Assembly: GCA_023403845.1 (NCBI GenBank)
Contig: JAEYDL010000011.1
Coordinates: 9,716 to 73,715 of the forward strand
Origin: Pseudomonadota bacterium
Lineage (GTDB): Bacteria; Desulfobacterota; Desulfovibrionia; Desulfovibrionales; Desulfovibrionaceae
Length of the DNA: 64,000 nucleotides
Reading direction: 5' to 3'
The position numbers were made by a program, and so were the translations under genes. Of this stretch, positions 17,743 through 26,253 are shown one piece after another (position 1 is the stretch's first letter; every line of letters begins with the position of its first letter). The notes under the pieces were generated by a model, which was given only the letters and a program-made list of their open reading frames with translations, ran no database searches and had not been told where the DNA came from.

Positions 17743-18615
17743 ATGCACACGCCAGCCCCCAATGCTCCCTGCTGGTGCGGGAGCCGCATCGCCTACGGAA
17801 ACTGCCATGCCGCGTTTGACGAACGTATCGCCGATTACGCGAGACATGGCCATATCGTGCCTCCTCGCAAAATCATCAAGACGCCCGAACAGATCGCGGG
17901 CATTCGGGAAAGCGCCAAAATAAACATCGCCGTGCTTGATGCCGTGGCCGAACGCATCACCGAAGGCATGACTACGGCTGAAATCGACCGTATCGTCAGC
18001 GAAAGGACTGCGGAACTGGGAGGCATCCCAGCTCCGCTCGGCTATCGAGGCTTCCCCAGGAGCGTGTGCACATCGATCAACGCACAGGTCTGTCACGGCA
18101 TCCCCTCGGAAGACGTCATCCTGCGGAACGGCGACATCGTCAATGTGGACGTCTCCACCATCCGCGACGGCTACTATTCGGACTCGTCACGCATGTTCTG
18201 CATCGGCAACGTCAGCAACTCCCGACGCAAGCTGGTGGAGACAGCGAAGAAATGCGTCGAGGCAGGTCTGCGTGAAGTGAAACCGTGGGCCTTTCTCGGG
18301 GACGTGGGCGCAGCCGTACATGCGCATGCCCGCAGGCACGGGTATACCGTAGTCCGGGAAGTGGGCGGCCATGGCGTAGGACTGGAATTTCACGAAGACC
18401 CCTTCGTCAGCTACGTTTCCCGCAGAGGAACGGAAATGCTGCTCGCGCCCGGCATGATCTTCACCATTGAACCCATGATCAACATGGGAACGGACAAGAT
18501 CTTTCTCGATCGCAAGAACGGCTGGACCATCCATACGGCGGACGGCAAACCTTCGGCCCAGTGGGAAATCATGGTGCTGGTCACGGAAAATGGACATGAG
18601 GTGCTGGCGTACTGA
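17743..18615 (+). CDS. map: Methionine aminopeptidase with SEC-C zinc motif
   Basis: Removes the initiator methionine from nascent proteins. The M24 metal ligands can be followed: DVDVSTIRDGYYSD (two Asp), GGHGVGLEFHEDP (His), TIEPMI (Glu) and the final Glu in QWEIMV. An N-terminal SEC-C motif, CWCGSRIAYGNCH, binds zinc and resembles the SecA tail. I prefer the ATG at 17743 because GGAG lies 7 bases upstream; an ATG at 17722 is also in frame. It follows the cysE-lipoprotein pair. Confidence 0.93.
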   Translation: MHTPAPNAPCWCGSRIAYGNCHAAFDERIADYARHGHIVPPRKIIKTPEQIAGIRESAKINIAVLDAVAERITEGMTTAEIDRIVSERTAELGGIPAPLGYRGFPRSVCTSINAQVCHGIPSEDVILRNGDIVNVDVSTIRDGYYSDSSRMFCIGNVSNSRRKLVETAKKCVEAGLREVKPWAFLGDVGAAVHAHARRHGYTVVREVGGHGVGLEFHEDPFVSYVSRRGTEMLLAPGMIFTIEPMINMGTDKIFLDRKNGWTIHTADGKPSAQWEIMVLVTENGHEVLAY

Positions 18616-18722
18616 TCCCATAACCCGAACGGCACGAACGCCCTGCCGGAAGGCTCTCCGTTTCCGAGCGCTTTCCGCCCGGCTTCACGGAGATTCAGGG
18701 CGATGTCCTGAACGTATTTACA

Positions 18723-18751
18723 GGCCGGTTTCTTTTCTTGAGAAACCGGCC
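18723..18751. terminator. Hairpin between convergent map and DUF554 genes
   Basis: A perfect 11-bp stem, GGCCGGTTTCT with AGAAACCGGCC, closes a 7-base loop. Only a weak CCTTCTG follows on the plus strand. Placed between convergent genes, it may serve both. Confidence 0.65.
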
Positions 18752-18797
18752 CTTCTGTTCCCGCTCGTTCGAACGCGCGGCAAGGCAGAAGCGCGTC

Positions 18798-19496
18798 TCA
18801 TACGACATACCGCGCCCAAAGAACGGACAAGGGCACCACGATCAGCATGGAAGGCAGCATGTTGATGACCGGAAAAATCTTGATGCCGCACATACGCAAC
18901 CCCGTGGCGACGAAAATGACCCCGCCGCAGGACGAAAAATCGCCGAGCGCAGCCGGGGATATTTCCGGCGCAAACAGCTTCACGCCCGCATACAGCAGCA
19001 CCAGAATCATGAACTGCGGAATGGCGATAAGACTGACCGAAAAACCGAACAACGTGCCGAAAACGATGCCGCTGAAGAAATCCAGGACGGCCTTGGTGAA
19101 CAAGATGCCGGCATCTCCGGTGAGTCCCTCGTTGATGGCGCCGAATATGCCCATGCTTCCGAAACAGAAGGCGGAAATAAGGGTGATGATGTTGACGATG
19201 AACGTCTCGTTGCCGCAATGTCTGCTTTTGGCGATGCGGAACAGCTTCCTGATGCACCGGGCCAGAAACGTTTCGGCGAAGAACAGCTCACCCGCGCAGG
19301 AACCGAGAATGAGGGCCATGACCACTACGGGAAAGGCCGAAACCCTGGCGACCAGCGTCATGCCCATACACAGGGTAATGACGCCGAAAATAAGCGGCAA
19401 TGTTTCCTTGATGCGTTTGGGAACGATGCCGGAACACAGGGTTCCTGCGATTCCTCCAAGAAAAAGGGCGCTGCTGTCGACGATCGGTCCGATCAT
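18798..19496 (-). CDS. DUF554 family membrane protein
   Basis: The 232-residue protein has about six hydrophobic segments and the DUF554 pattern: an N-terminal IGPIVDSSALFLGGIAGTLCSG, then LPLIFGVITLCMGMTLV, FGSMGIFGAINEGLTGD and a final GLRMCGIKIFPVINMLPSM. The start at 19496 has AGGAGG close upstream. Family function is unproven; a transport role is often suggested. A paralogue is at 41714, coupled to a hydrogenase protease. This copy stands alone. Confidence 0.88.
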   Translation of the reverse strand: MIGPIVDSSALFLGGIAGTLCSGIVPKRIKETLPLIFGVITLCMGMTLVARVSAFPVVVMALILGSCAGELFFAETFLARCIRKLFRIAKSRHCGNETFIVNIITLISAFCFGSMGIFGAINEGLTGDAGILFTKAVLDFFSGIVFGTLFGFSVSLIAIPQFMILVLLYAGVKLFAPEISPAALGDFSSCGGVIFVATGLRMCGIKIFPVINMLPSMLIVVPLSVLWARYVV

Positions 19497-20155
19497 GATG
19501 CCTCCTGAATGGCGAAACGAAAAAGGGCTGGAAAATCCGAGCATACTCGGAAACATGGCATCCCGTAATTGTCAAGCCCTCATTCCCATACAAAGATCCG
19601 GTCCGGGATTTGCGGTCTTTCAAGCTGCTGGCCCTGGCGACTTGATCCGTGTACAAGGGAATGGAAGCCTGTCTGCCAGCCCGGGACGCAAACGCCGACA
19701 AGGCGCTGCAGCACGAAGACGCCGGTGTCTCTGATGTGGAACTCTGCAGGAGGAATCATGATTGCGTTTCTGCCAGATGGCGGGCCGTCCGTTATGGTGG
19801 AGATCACGATGCATCCCCGCTTCCCGGCTGCGTGGGGAACGTCGCCTCACCGTGAGCAAGAGGGACAGGGGGAACGTCACTCGCGAAGGTCTTCCCGATC
19901 CCTCGCCCGACCCCCGGACAGGCGTTCGCCAACCTCGGAGCCGTGCAATACGGCCTCCGTACGTCCGGACTGATCATGACCAGCACCACCCTTGTGGAAA
20001 ACACAAGGGCGAAGGCCTGTCCCGTGAAAAAATCCGGCGCGGCACGTGGGGAATCTCTGCCGCCGCAAACCCGAAGCCCCCGCATCCATCATGGGGACAA
20101 AAAGGCTGACGACGGCCTCTTCCCCAGCAACTCTGCACAAGCAAAGGATCAGGAC
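19497..20155. other. Long leader before the deaminase gene, with a hairpin
   Basis: About 660 bases with one doubtful small ORF (19758-19973). A perfect 8-bp hairpin, CCCTTGTG/CACAAGGG with loop GAAAA, is at 19989-20009. I compared the part near 20156 with the SAH riboswitch because the next enzyme belongs to the MTA/SAH deaminase family, and saw no match. Nothing else is supported. Confidence 0.4.
19758..19973 (+). CDS. Doubtful small ORF with strong ribosome binding site
   Basis: An AGGAGGAATC sits directly before the ATG at 19758, a consensus start site. The 71-residue product begins MIAFLPDGGPSVMVEITMHP and then becomes arginine- and serine-rich, with a C-terminal half that looks non-coding. 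It could be a short functional peptide or the remains of a longer gene. I do not recognise it. Confidence 0.25.
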   Translation: MIAFLPDGGPSVMVEITMHPRFPAAWGTSPHREQEGQGERHSRRSSRSLARPPDRRSPTSEPCNTASVRPD

Positions 20156-21511
20156 ATGCGCACGCTTATCAAAAACGGTACGGTTATCACCATGAATCCG
20201 GCACGGGATGTCGTGGTCGCCGACATTCTTGTGGAAAACGACCGGATTACGGCCATCGGGCAGAATCTGGACGTGACGGGCCGGGCCGTCGGTACGGACG
20301 AAGTCATCGATGCCGCTGGCCTCATCGTCATTCCCGGACTCATTCAGGCCCACATGCACGTCACCCAGGCCCTGTTCCGGGGACTGGCCGACGAAATGGA
20401 GCTTATGGACTGGCTCCAGAGCCGTATCTGGCCGCTGGAGGGCGCGCATGATTTTGCGAGCAACGCCGTTTCTGCCCGGCTGGCCGCCGCAGAAGGCCTG
20501 CGCAGCGGCGTCACCGCCTTTATCGACATGGGGACGGCGCACGAAGAGGACGCGATCTTTGAAACCATGCGCGACATAGGCATGCGCGGCCTGTTCGGCA
20601 AGTGCATGCTGGACTACGGCGGCACGGATGTTCCCGCCTCGCTTTTTGAAAGCACCGAAGACTGCCTGCGCGAGAGCGAACGACTCATGAATCGCTGGCA
20701 TATGAGTTCAGGAGGCAGACTGCGCTACGCCTTCGCGCCGCGCTTTGTGCCTTCCTGCACCGAGGAGCTGCTTATCCGTACCCGGGACATGGCGCGCGCC
20801 AACGGCGTGCGCCTGCACACTCACGCTTCGGAAAACATCGGCGAATGCGCCTATGTGGAAAGCCTCGTACACATGCGCAACCTGCCGTATCTGCACAAGA
20901 TCGGCTATACCGGCGAAGACGTGATCCTCGCGCACTGCATCTGGCTGGACGACGACGAAATCAAGCTGCTCGCGGATACGGGCACCCATGCCGTGCACTG
21001 TCCGTCCTCCAACGTGAAGATGTCCTCCGGGCTGGCCCGCATCAACGAAATGGTCGATGCGGGATGCCATGTGGCCCTTGGACTGGACGGAGCGCACAAC
21101 CACATGGACGGACTCATGGAAATGCGGCAGGCCGGCATCCTCCAAAAGGTCCGCACACATTCGCCCACGGTACTCTCCCCCATGCAGGTCATGGAAATGG
21201 CCACCCTCGGCGGCGCACGGGCCATGGGGCAGGAAAAGGACCTCGGCTCCCTGGAACCCGGCAAGAAAGCCGACCTCGTCATCCTCAACCCCAACCGGCT
21301 GAACATGGCGCCACGCATCCGGCGCGACCCCGTGGCACAGGTCGTCTATCAGGCCACGCATGAAAACGTGGAGGCCACCATGGTGGATGGCGTCTTCCTG
21401 TATCGTAACGGACGTCATCTGACGCTTGATCTTGAAGCGACCCTCAGGGAAGCGGAAAAACAGTGCGCGCGCATTCTGAACGAGCCTGAAATCAGAAGCC
21501 TGTTCGCATGA
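20156..21511 (+). CDS. MTA/SAH deaminase-type amidohydrolase
   Basis: A 451-residue cytosolic metal-dependent hydrolase of the TrzN/AtzB and MtaD subgroup. Metal ligands: the HMH pair in PGLIQAHMHV, His in RLHTHAS, His in ILAHCIW and Asp in LGLDGAHN, where relatives usually have GTDG. Known members deaminate 5'-methylthioadenosine, S-adenosylhomocysteine, guanine or related compounds, so the substrate is tentative. An AAAGGATCAGGAC region precedes the ATG. It is monocistronic with a long leader. Confidence 0.85.
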   Translation: MRTLIKNGTVITMNPARDVVVADILVENDRITAIGQNLDVTGRAVGTDEVIDAAGLIVIPGLIQAHMHVTQALFRGLADEMELMDWLQSRIWPLEGAHDFASNAVSARLAAAEGLRSGVTAFIDMGTAHEEDAIFETMRDIGMRGLFGKCMLDYGGTDVPASLFESTEDCLRESERLMNRWHMSSGGRLRYAFAPRFVPSCTEELLIRTRDMARANGVRLHTHASENIGECAYVESLVHMRNLPYLHKIGYTGEDVILAHCIWLDDDEIKLLADTGTHAVHCPSSNVKMSSGLARINEMVDAGCHVALGLDGAHNHMDGLMEMRQAGILQKVRTHSPTVLSPMQVMEMATLGGARAMGQEKDLGSLEPGKKADLVILNPNRLNMAPRIRRDPVAQVVYQATHENVEATMVDGVFLYRNGRHLTLDLEATLREAEKQCARILNEPEIRSLFA

Positions 21512-21774
21512 GTCTAGCGGAAATCGCGGCGGGGCCGCCCCATCGGCCTTGAGGTCCCGGAATGGAAGCGCCCGGGGAAAGCGCCACCTCCATCGTCACA
21601 GATCTGTTTGCAACCCGATGCGGCGGACTCCGTTTACAACCCCGACCTGCCCTGCGGGCGGCCCGGTCAGAAACGCCGCGCAACCGCGCTCCCGCAGCGC
21701 TGGCGGTTCCGCTTCCCTTGCTTCCCGAACATTTTTGAGGCATACGGAAGAGATAATTTCGCAAGGAGAACACC

Positions 21775-22281
21775 ATGGCCAATCCTACCGTATTGCTTGA
21801 AACCACGTCCGGAGATATCCTTATCGAGCTTTTTGCCGACAAGGCTCCGGTCACTGTGGAAAACTTTCTTTCCTACGTAAAGGAAGGCTTCTATAGCAAC
21901 ACCATTTTCCACCGCGTCATCAAGGGATTCATGATTCAGGGCGGCGGCCTGACCATGCGCATGGAAGATAAAGCCACGCACGCGCCCATCAAGAATGAAG
22001 CGGACAACGGCGTGGCGAACGCCCGCGGCACCATCGCCATGGCCCGCACGTCCGATCCGCACAGTGCTACGGCCCAGTTTTTCATCAACACCGTTGACAA
22101 CGACTTTCTGAACTTCTCCTCTCCCACGCCACAGGGCTGGGGCTACTGCGTGTTCGGACAGGTTGTGGAAGGCATGGACGTGGTCGACAAAATTGAAAAG
22201 GAAAAGACGACCTCGCGCGGCATCCATTCCGATGTGCCCGTTTCTTCCGTGCTGATCACCAACGCCAGCATCTTTGAATAG
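21775..22281 (+). CDS. Cytosolic cyclophilin-type peptidyl-prolyl isomerase
   Basis: The 168-residue protein starts directly with the fold (MANPTVLLETTSGDILIELF) and has no signal peptide, so it acts in the cytosol. The catalytic segment FHRVIKGFMIQGGG, ARTSDPHSATAQFFIN and the WGYCVFGQVVEGMDVVD loop are typical of PpiB. It is close in sequence to the exported copy at 6415. An AAGGAG is 9 bases before the ATG. Confidence 0.94.
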   Translation: MANPTVLLETTSGDILIELFADKAPVTVENFLSYVKEGFYSNTIFHRVIKGFMIQGGGLTMRMEDKATHAPIKNEADNGVANARGTIAMARTSDPHSATAQFFINTVDNDFLNFSSPTPQGWGYCVFGQVVEGMDVVDKIEKEKTTSRGIHSDVPVSSVLITNASIFE

Positions 22282-22289
22282 TTTTTCCG

Positions 22290-22312
22290 CCGGGAGAATC
22301 CCTTTCTCCCGG
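22290..22312 (+). terminator. Hairpin after the cytosolic cyclophilin gene
   Basis: CCGGGAGAA pairs perfectly with TTCTCCCGG around a 5-base loop, 9 bases past the stop. The following ATTCC is a weak U-tract, so termination may be partial. Confidence 0.5.
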
Positions 22313-22443
22313 ATTCCTCCGGCCCGCCCGGGAGTCCGGCATGTCCGGGTTGTCCGGCGGGCCGCCGGCGTTTTTCTCCGTCCCCTTTTCGTTCCATGCG
22401 TTCATTTCGCCGCACTCCTTCAACCTTCTCACGGGATTTCATC

Positions 22444-24423
22444 ATGACGTCGACGCGCAAGCCCGAAATTCTCGCTCCGGCGGGGGATGTCCAGTCCTTT
22501 CTGGCGGCCATGGCCGCCGGAGCCGACGCGGTCTATCTCGGCCTCAAACATTTTTCCGCCCGGATGCAGGCCGACAATTTCGGCTCAACCGAACTCTCGC
22601 GCATGGTCGAGCTCGCCAACGCCAACGATCGGCGCATCTATGTGGCGTTCAATACGCTGGTCAAGCCTGAAGACGTGCCCGCCGCGGGCAGACTGCTTGC
22701 CCGTCTCGCGCGCGACGTGAATCCCCACGGCCTGATCGTACAGGATCCCGGCGTGCTCGATCTTGCCAGACAGGCCGGGTACACCGGAGGACTCTTTCTG
22801 TCCACGCTGGCCAACGTGACGCATCCCGAGGCTCTGAAAGCGGCACGGGACATGGGAGCCACCAGAGTCATTCTGCCGCGCGAGCTGTCCATCGACGAAA
22901 TCCGCCAAATTGCGGCCGCCTGTCCCGAGGATCTCGAACTGGAAATGTTCATTCACGGCGCGCTGTGCTGGTGCGTGTCCGGTCGCTGCTACTGGTCCAG
23001 CTACATGGGCGGCAAGAGCGGTCTGCGCGGCCGCTGCGTGCAGCCCTGCCGCCGCATGTACACCCAGCGAGGTCATGCAGGACGCTTTTTCTCCTGCCTC
23101 GATCTGTCGCTGGACGTTCTCGCCAGAACCGTGGCGGATATCCCCCGCCTGAGCTGCTGGAAGATCGAAGGCCGCAAAAAGGGGCCGCACTACGTCTATC
23201 ATGTGGTGGCGGCCTACAAGATGCTGCGTGACAACCCGGACGATCCTCAGGCGCGCAAGGATGCCGAACGCATCCTTGAAATGGCGCTGGGCCGTCCGTC
23301 CACCCGGGCGCGTTTTCTGCCCCAGCGCAGCATGGAACCCACCTCTCCGGACAATCAGACGAGTTCCGGCAGGCTGGTGGGCAAAATCCAGATCGACCCG
23401 GAAGGACGCCCGTTCTTCAAGCCCCATATCGAGCTTCTGGCTCAGGATTATCTGCGCGTAGGCTATGAAGACGAGACGTGGCACTCGACGCTGCCCGTAT
23501 TCCGCCGCACGCCCAAGGCCGGAACGCTGACCCTGCGCCTGCCCAGACACAAGACCCCCAAGGCCGGAACGCCCGTTTTCCTCATTGACCGCCGCGAACC
23601 GGAACTCATGAAGATCATCGGAGAGTGGAAACGCCAGCTTGACCTCTGCAAGGGATCGGAACCCGCCGCCGTGAACTTTTCCCCGCGTCTGCCCAGACCT
23701 GCAATGCCTCGTCGCCGTCCGGACATGACACTGAGGGCCTCCCTCCCCCACGGTACGGAAACACGGCGCAAGCGCAATTCCATCATGGGACTGTGGCTCT
23801 CTCCCCGATCGGTACGCGAAGTGTCGCGCACGATTGCGCCCAACATCGCCTGGTGGCTGCCCCCGGTCATCTGGCCGGACGAGGAAGATCTGTGGAAACG
23901 CGTCATCCGGGAGGCCCTGCGCAACGGAGCCAGACATTTCGTCTGCAACGCCCCCTATCAGGTCGCGCTGTTCGACGGGCAGAAACCGGATCTTGTAGCC
24001 GGCCCCTTCTGCAACGCGGCCAATCCGCTGGCTCTGGCCGCCTTCTCCCGACTCGGCTTCAGCGCCGCATTCGTCAGCCCCGAACTAACCGGTCCGGAAC
24101 TGCTCTCTCTGCCGAAACAAAGCCCGATTCCTCTCGGCATCGTGCTGGCCGGATTCTGGCCCATGGGTATCGGACGGCATGATCCTCTGGGCGTCAAGCC
24201 CAACGAACCGTTCCAAAGTCCCAAGGGGGAAATGTTCTGGACCCGCCGCTACGGGCAGAACACCTGGATCTACCCGGCGTGGCCTCTGGACATTTCCGGG
24301 CATCGTCCCGAACTGGAGGCCGCAGGGTATTCCTTCTTCGCCTTCATGGAAGAGAACCCGCCGAAAAGCATGCCTCAGGCCACCCGTCCCGGACTGTTCA
24401 ACTGGGACGGCGAACTGCTCTAG
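22444..24423 (+). CDS. U32 family peptidase-like protein (RlhA/PrtC group)
   Basis: U32 proteins are now linked to oxygen-independent hydroxylation of RNA or quinones, and some may be proteases. This 659-residue member has the N-terminal motif EILAPAGDVQSFLAAMAAGADAVYLG and the cysteine cluster CWCVSGRCYWSSYMGGKSGLRGRCVQPCRR, which holds an iron-sulfur cluster in characterised relatives. The long C-terminal half resembles RlhA-type extensions. The start at 22444 is chosen because the fold begins there; 22396 is possible. The exact substrate is unknown. Confidence 0.85.
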   Translation: MTSTRKPEILAPAGDVQSFLAAMAAGADAVYLGLKHFSARMQADNFGSTELSRMVELANANDRRIYVAFNTLVKPEDVPAAGRLLARLARDVNPHGLIVQDPGVLDLARQAGYTGGLFLSTLANVTHPEALKAARDMGATRVILPRELSIDEIRQIAAACPEDLELEMFIHGALCWCVSGRCYWSSYMGGKSGLRGRCVQPCRRMYTQRGHAGRFFSCLDLSLDVLARTVADIPRLSCWKIEGRKKGPHYVYHVVAAYKMLRDNPDDPQARKDAERILEMALGRPSTRARFLPQRSMEPTSPDNQTSSGRLVGKIQIDPEGRPFFKPHIELLAQDYLRVGYEDETWHSTLPVFRRTPKAGTLTLRLPRHKTPKAGTPVFLIDRREPELMKIIGEWKRQLDLCKGSEPAAVNFSPRLPRPAMPRRRPDMTLRASLPHGTETRRKRNSIMGLWLSPRSVREVSRTIAPNIAWWLPPVIWPDEEDLWKRVIREALRNGARHFVCNAPYQVALFDGQKPDLVAGPFCNAANPLALAAFSRLGFSAAFVSPELTGPELLSLPKQSPIPLGIVLAGFWPMGIGRHDPLGVKPNEPFQSPKGEMFWTRRYGQNTWIYPAWPLDISGHRPELEAAGYSFFAFMEENPPKSMPQATRPGLFNWDGELL

Positions 24424-24426
24424 GCG

Positions 24427-24462
24427 AAAAGGGCCGTCCGGCGGATGCGGGGCGGCCCTTTT
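24427..24462 (+). terminator. Terminator after the U32 gene
   Basis: AAAAGGGCCG pairs with CGGCCCTTTT over 10 bp with a 16-base loop. The U-tract is part of the stem, giving a bidirectional form. It starts 4 bases past the stop codon. Confidence 0.85.
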
Positions 24463-24597
24463 GCAACACGCAAGGAACATCGCAGGACCACGTTCCTTTT
24501 CCACATGGTCCTGATCTTGAAGACAAAAGAACGGCTGAACGTGCCGCAGGGGAATTGTCCGCCCCTCCCGCAAAAAATCCCGATACAGGATATGTCG

Positions 24598-25692
24598 ATG
24601 GACGAAAGTCTGTTTCCCGATATTCAGGACGCGCTGCTCTGCTGGTTTGCCGCAAACCGCCGCCCGCTTCCGTGGCGGCGGGACTATACGCCCTACCGTA
24701 CATGGATTGCGGAAGTCATGATGCAGCAGACGCAAATGGATCGCGGCGTTCAGTATTTCGAACGCTGGATGGCCCGTTTCCCCGACATCCCTTCCGTGGC
24801 CGAAGCTCCGGAGGAAGACCTGCTCAAGGCATGGGAAGGGCTTGGCTACTACCGCCGCGCCCGCAACATTCAGGCTGCGGCGCGCGTTATCATGCGGGAA
24901 CACGGAGGCGTCTTTCCCTCCGATCACGCGGCCATCCTCGCCCTGCCCGGCATAGGAGCCTACACGGCCGGAGCCATAGCCAGCACAGCCTTCAATCAGA
25001 ATATTCCATGTGTGGACGGCAATGTGGAGCGCGTGTTCTCCCGCCTGTTCGACATGGACACGCCGGTTCGGGAAGAACCCGCCAAAAGCCGTATCCGCGA
25101 GCTTGCCCAGACTCTGATCCCCTCGGGCAAGGCACGAGATTTCAATCAGGGCCTCATGGAGCTGGGCGCGCTGGTCTGCCGCAAGAAACCCGGCTGCCAT
25201 GTCTGCCCCCTGGCCAGGTGGTGTCTGGCCCGCGAACGAGGCGTAGCCGAACAGCGACCCGTTCCGGGACGGAAGCAGACGGTCGTCAAGGTGGATATGG
25301 TTTGCGGTGTCATGCTCCATGAGGGAATGACGTTCATCCAGCGCCGGCTGGACAACGATGTCTGGGGAGGTCTCTGGGAATTTCCGGGAGGCGGTGTCGA
25401 GCCCGGTGAAACGCCGGAACAGGCCGTCAGACGCGAATGGATGGAGGAACTCGGCTTTGCCGTCGAGGTGGTCCGTCCGCTGGCTACCATCCGGCACAGT
25501 TATACATCATACCGCATCACCTTGCGCTGTTTTCTGCTGCGTTTTTCCTCTCGCATGCCTCTTCGTCCCGAACCGCCCGTACTGACGGCAGCCACGGACT
25601 GGCGCTGGATCGCTCCCGGGGAAATCGGCGGCTACGCTCTGCCTGCTCCCCATCGCAAGCTGGCAGAGACTCCGGCTTTTTTGACAATGTGA
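24598..25692 (+). CDS. mutY: Adenine DNA glycosylase MutY
   Basis: Removes adenine mispaired with 8-oxoguanine. The catalytic Glu lies in WIAEVMMQQTQ, the helix-hairpin-helix and catalytic Asp in LPGIGAYTAGA and CVDGNVERVFSR, and the [4Fe-4S] cysteines have the spacing C-x6-C-x2-C-x5-C (CRKKPGCHVCPLARWC). A C-terminal NUDIX-like 8-oxoG recognition domain follows (VWGGLWEFPGGGVEPGE). The start at 24598 has AGGA 7 bases upstream; longer frames to 24445 overlap the terminator. 364 residues is normal. Confidence 0.94.
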   Translation: MDESLFPDIQDALLCWFAANRRPLPWRRDYTPYRTWIAEVMMQQTQMDRGVQYFERWMARFPDIPSVAEAPEEDLLKAWEGLGYYRRARNIQAAARVIMREHGGVFPSDHAAILALPGIGAYTAGAIASTAFNQNIPCVDGNVERVFSRLFDMDTPVREEPAKSRIRELAQTLIPSGKARDFNQGLMELGALVCRKKPGCHVCPLARWCLARERGVAEQRPVPGRKQTVVKVDMVCGVMLHEGMTFIQRRLDNDVWGGLWEFPGGGVEPGETPEQAVRREWMEELGFAVEVVRPLATIRHSYTSYRITLRCFLLRFSSRMPLRPEPPVLTAATDWRWIAPGEIGGYALPAPHRKLAETPAFLTM

Positions 25693-25745
25693 TGAAAAAG
25701 GCGTAACCGGGCGGAACTGTTTCCCATAAAACAGCCGGAGTTCGT

Positions 25746-26239
25746 ATGCCTGAATGTACGCCTCGGCAACAGCGCGTTCTGAAAACGGGGCCTCTGCTCG
25801 CCGTCCACCGATTCGGCGGAGCCGTTTCCCTGCTTATGCCGTATTTCGCAAAATCCGGCGTGAACGACGGCGGAGAACCGGTCGGCTTCAATGCCGCTGG
25901 GCACTGGCCCGGCACGGAGGTCATGGTCATCCCCGGCGCATTCGGATATCTGCCTACGGGGGGTCTGTATGCCCCGTTCACCGAGGCCTTTTCCGCCGCT
26001 GGAGCATTTTCAAATGGATAGCCACCGTGGCCATGATTCTCTTCAGCATGATCTACCTCGGCCCGTGGGAACAGCAAATGCTTGAACCGAGCCGCCAGTC
26101 CGGGCTGGCAGCTCTTCAAATGGCGGCCTATCTCGATGCCGGACGGCTGAACTTCGCTTTCGGAGCACTGCAGACCCTCGTGCCGGCGTGCGTGATGGGC
26201 GTTTCCGTATTCAAACCATGGCGCAAGCCGCGAACCTGA
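25746..26239 (+). pseudogene. Membrane protein gene split by a one-base frameshift
   Basis: Frame 3 from the ATG at 25746 (GGAG 5 bases upstream) gives a well-coded 91-residue peptide ending at 26021. A frame-2 reading equally rich in GC third positions continues from about 26012 to 26239 with a membrane segment (KWIATVAMILFSMIYLGPWE). One added T in the TTTT at 26007-26010 joins them as AGAFFKWIATV, giving about 164 residues. This is either a sequence error or a real inactivation. Product and family are unknown. It lies between mutY and icd. Confidence 0.6.
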
Positions 26240-26253
26240 AAAGGAACAACATC

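Noticed and set aside
19974..20155. SAH riboswitch before the MTA/SAH-type deaminase
   Set aside because: The conserved core is not visible; only a simple 8-bp hairpin is present.
26014..26085. Separate small gene starting at the ATG near 26014
   Set aside because: It is in a third frame with poor coding character. The frameshift model explains the two good frames around it better.
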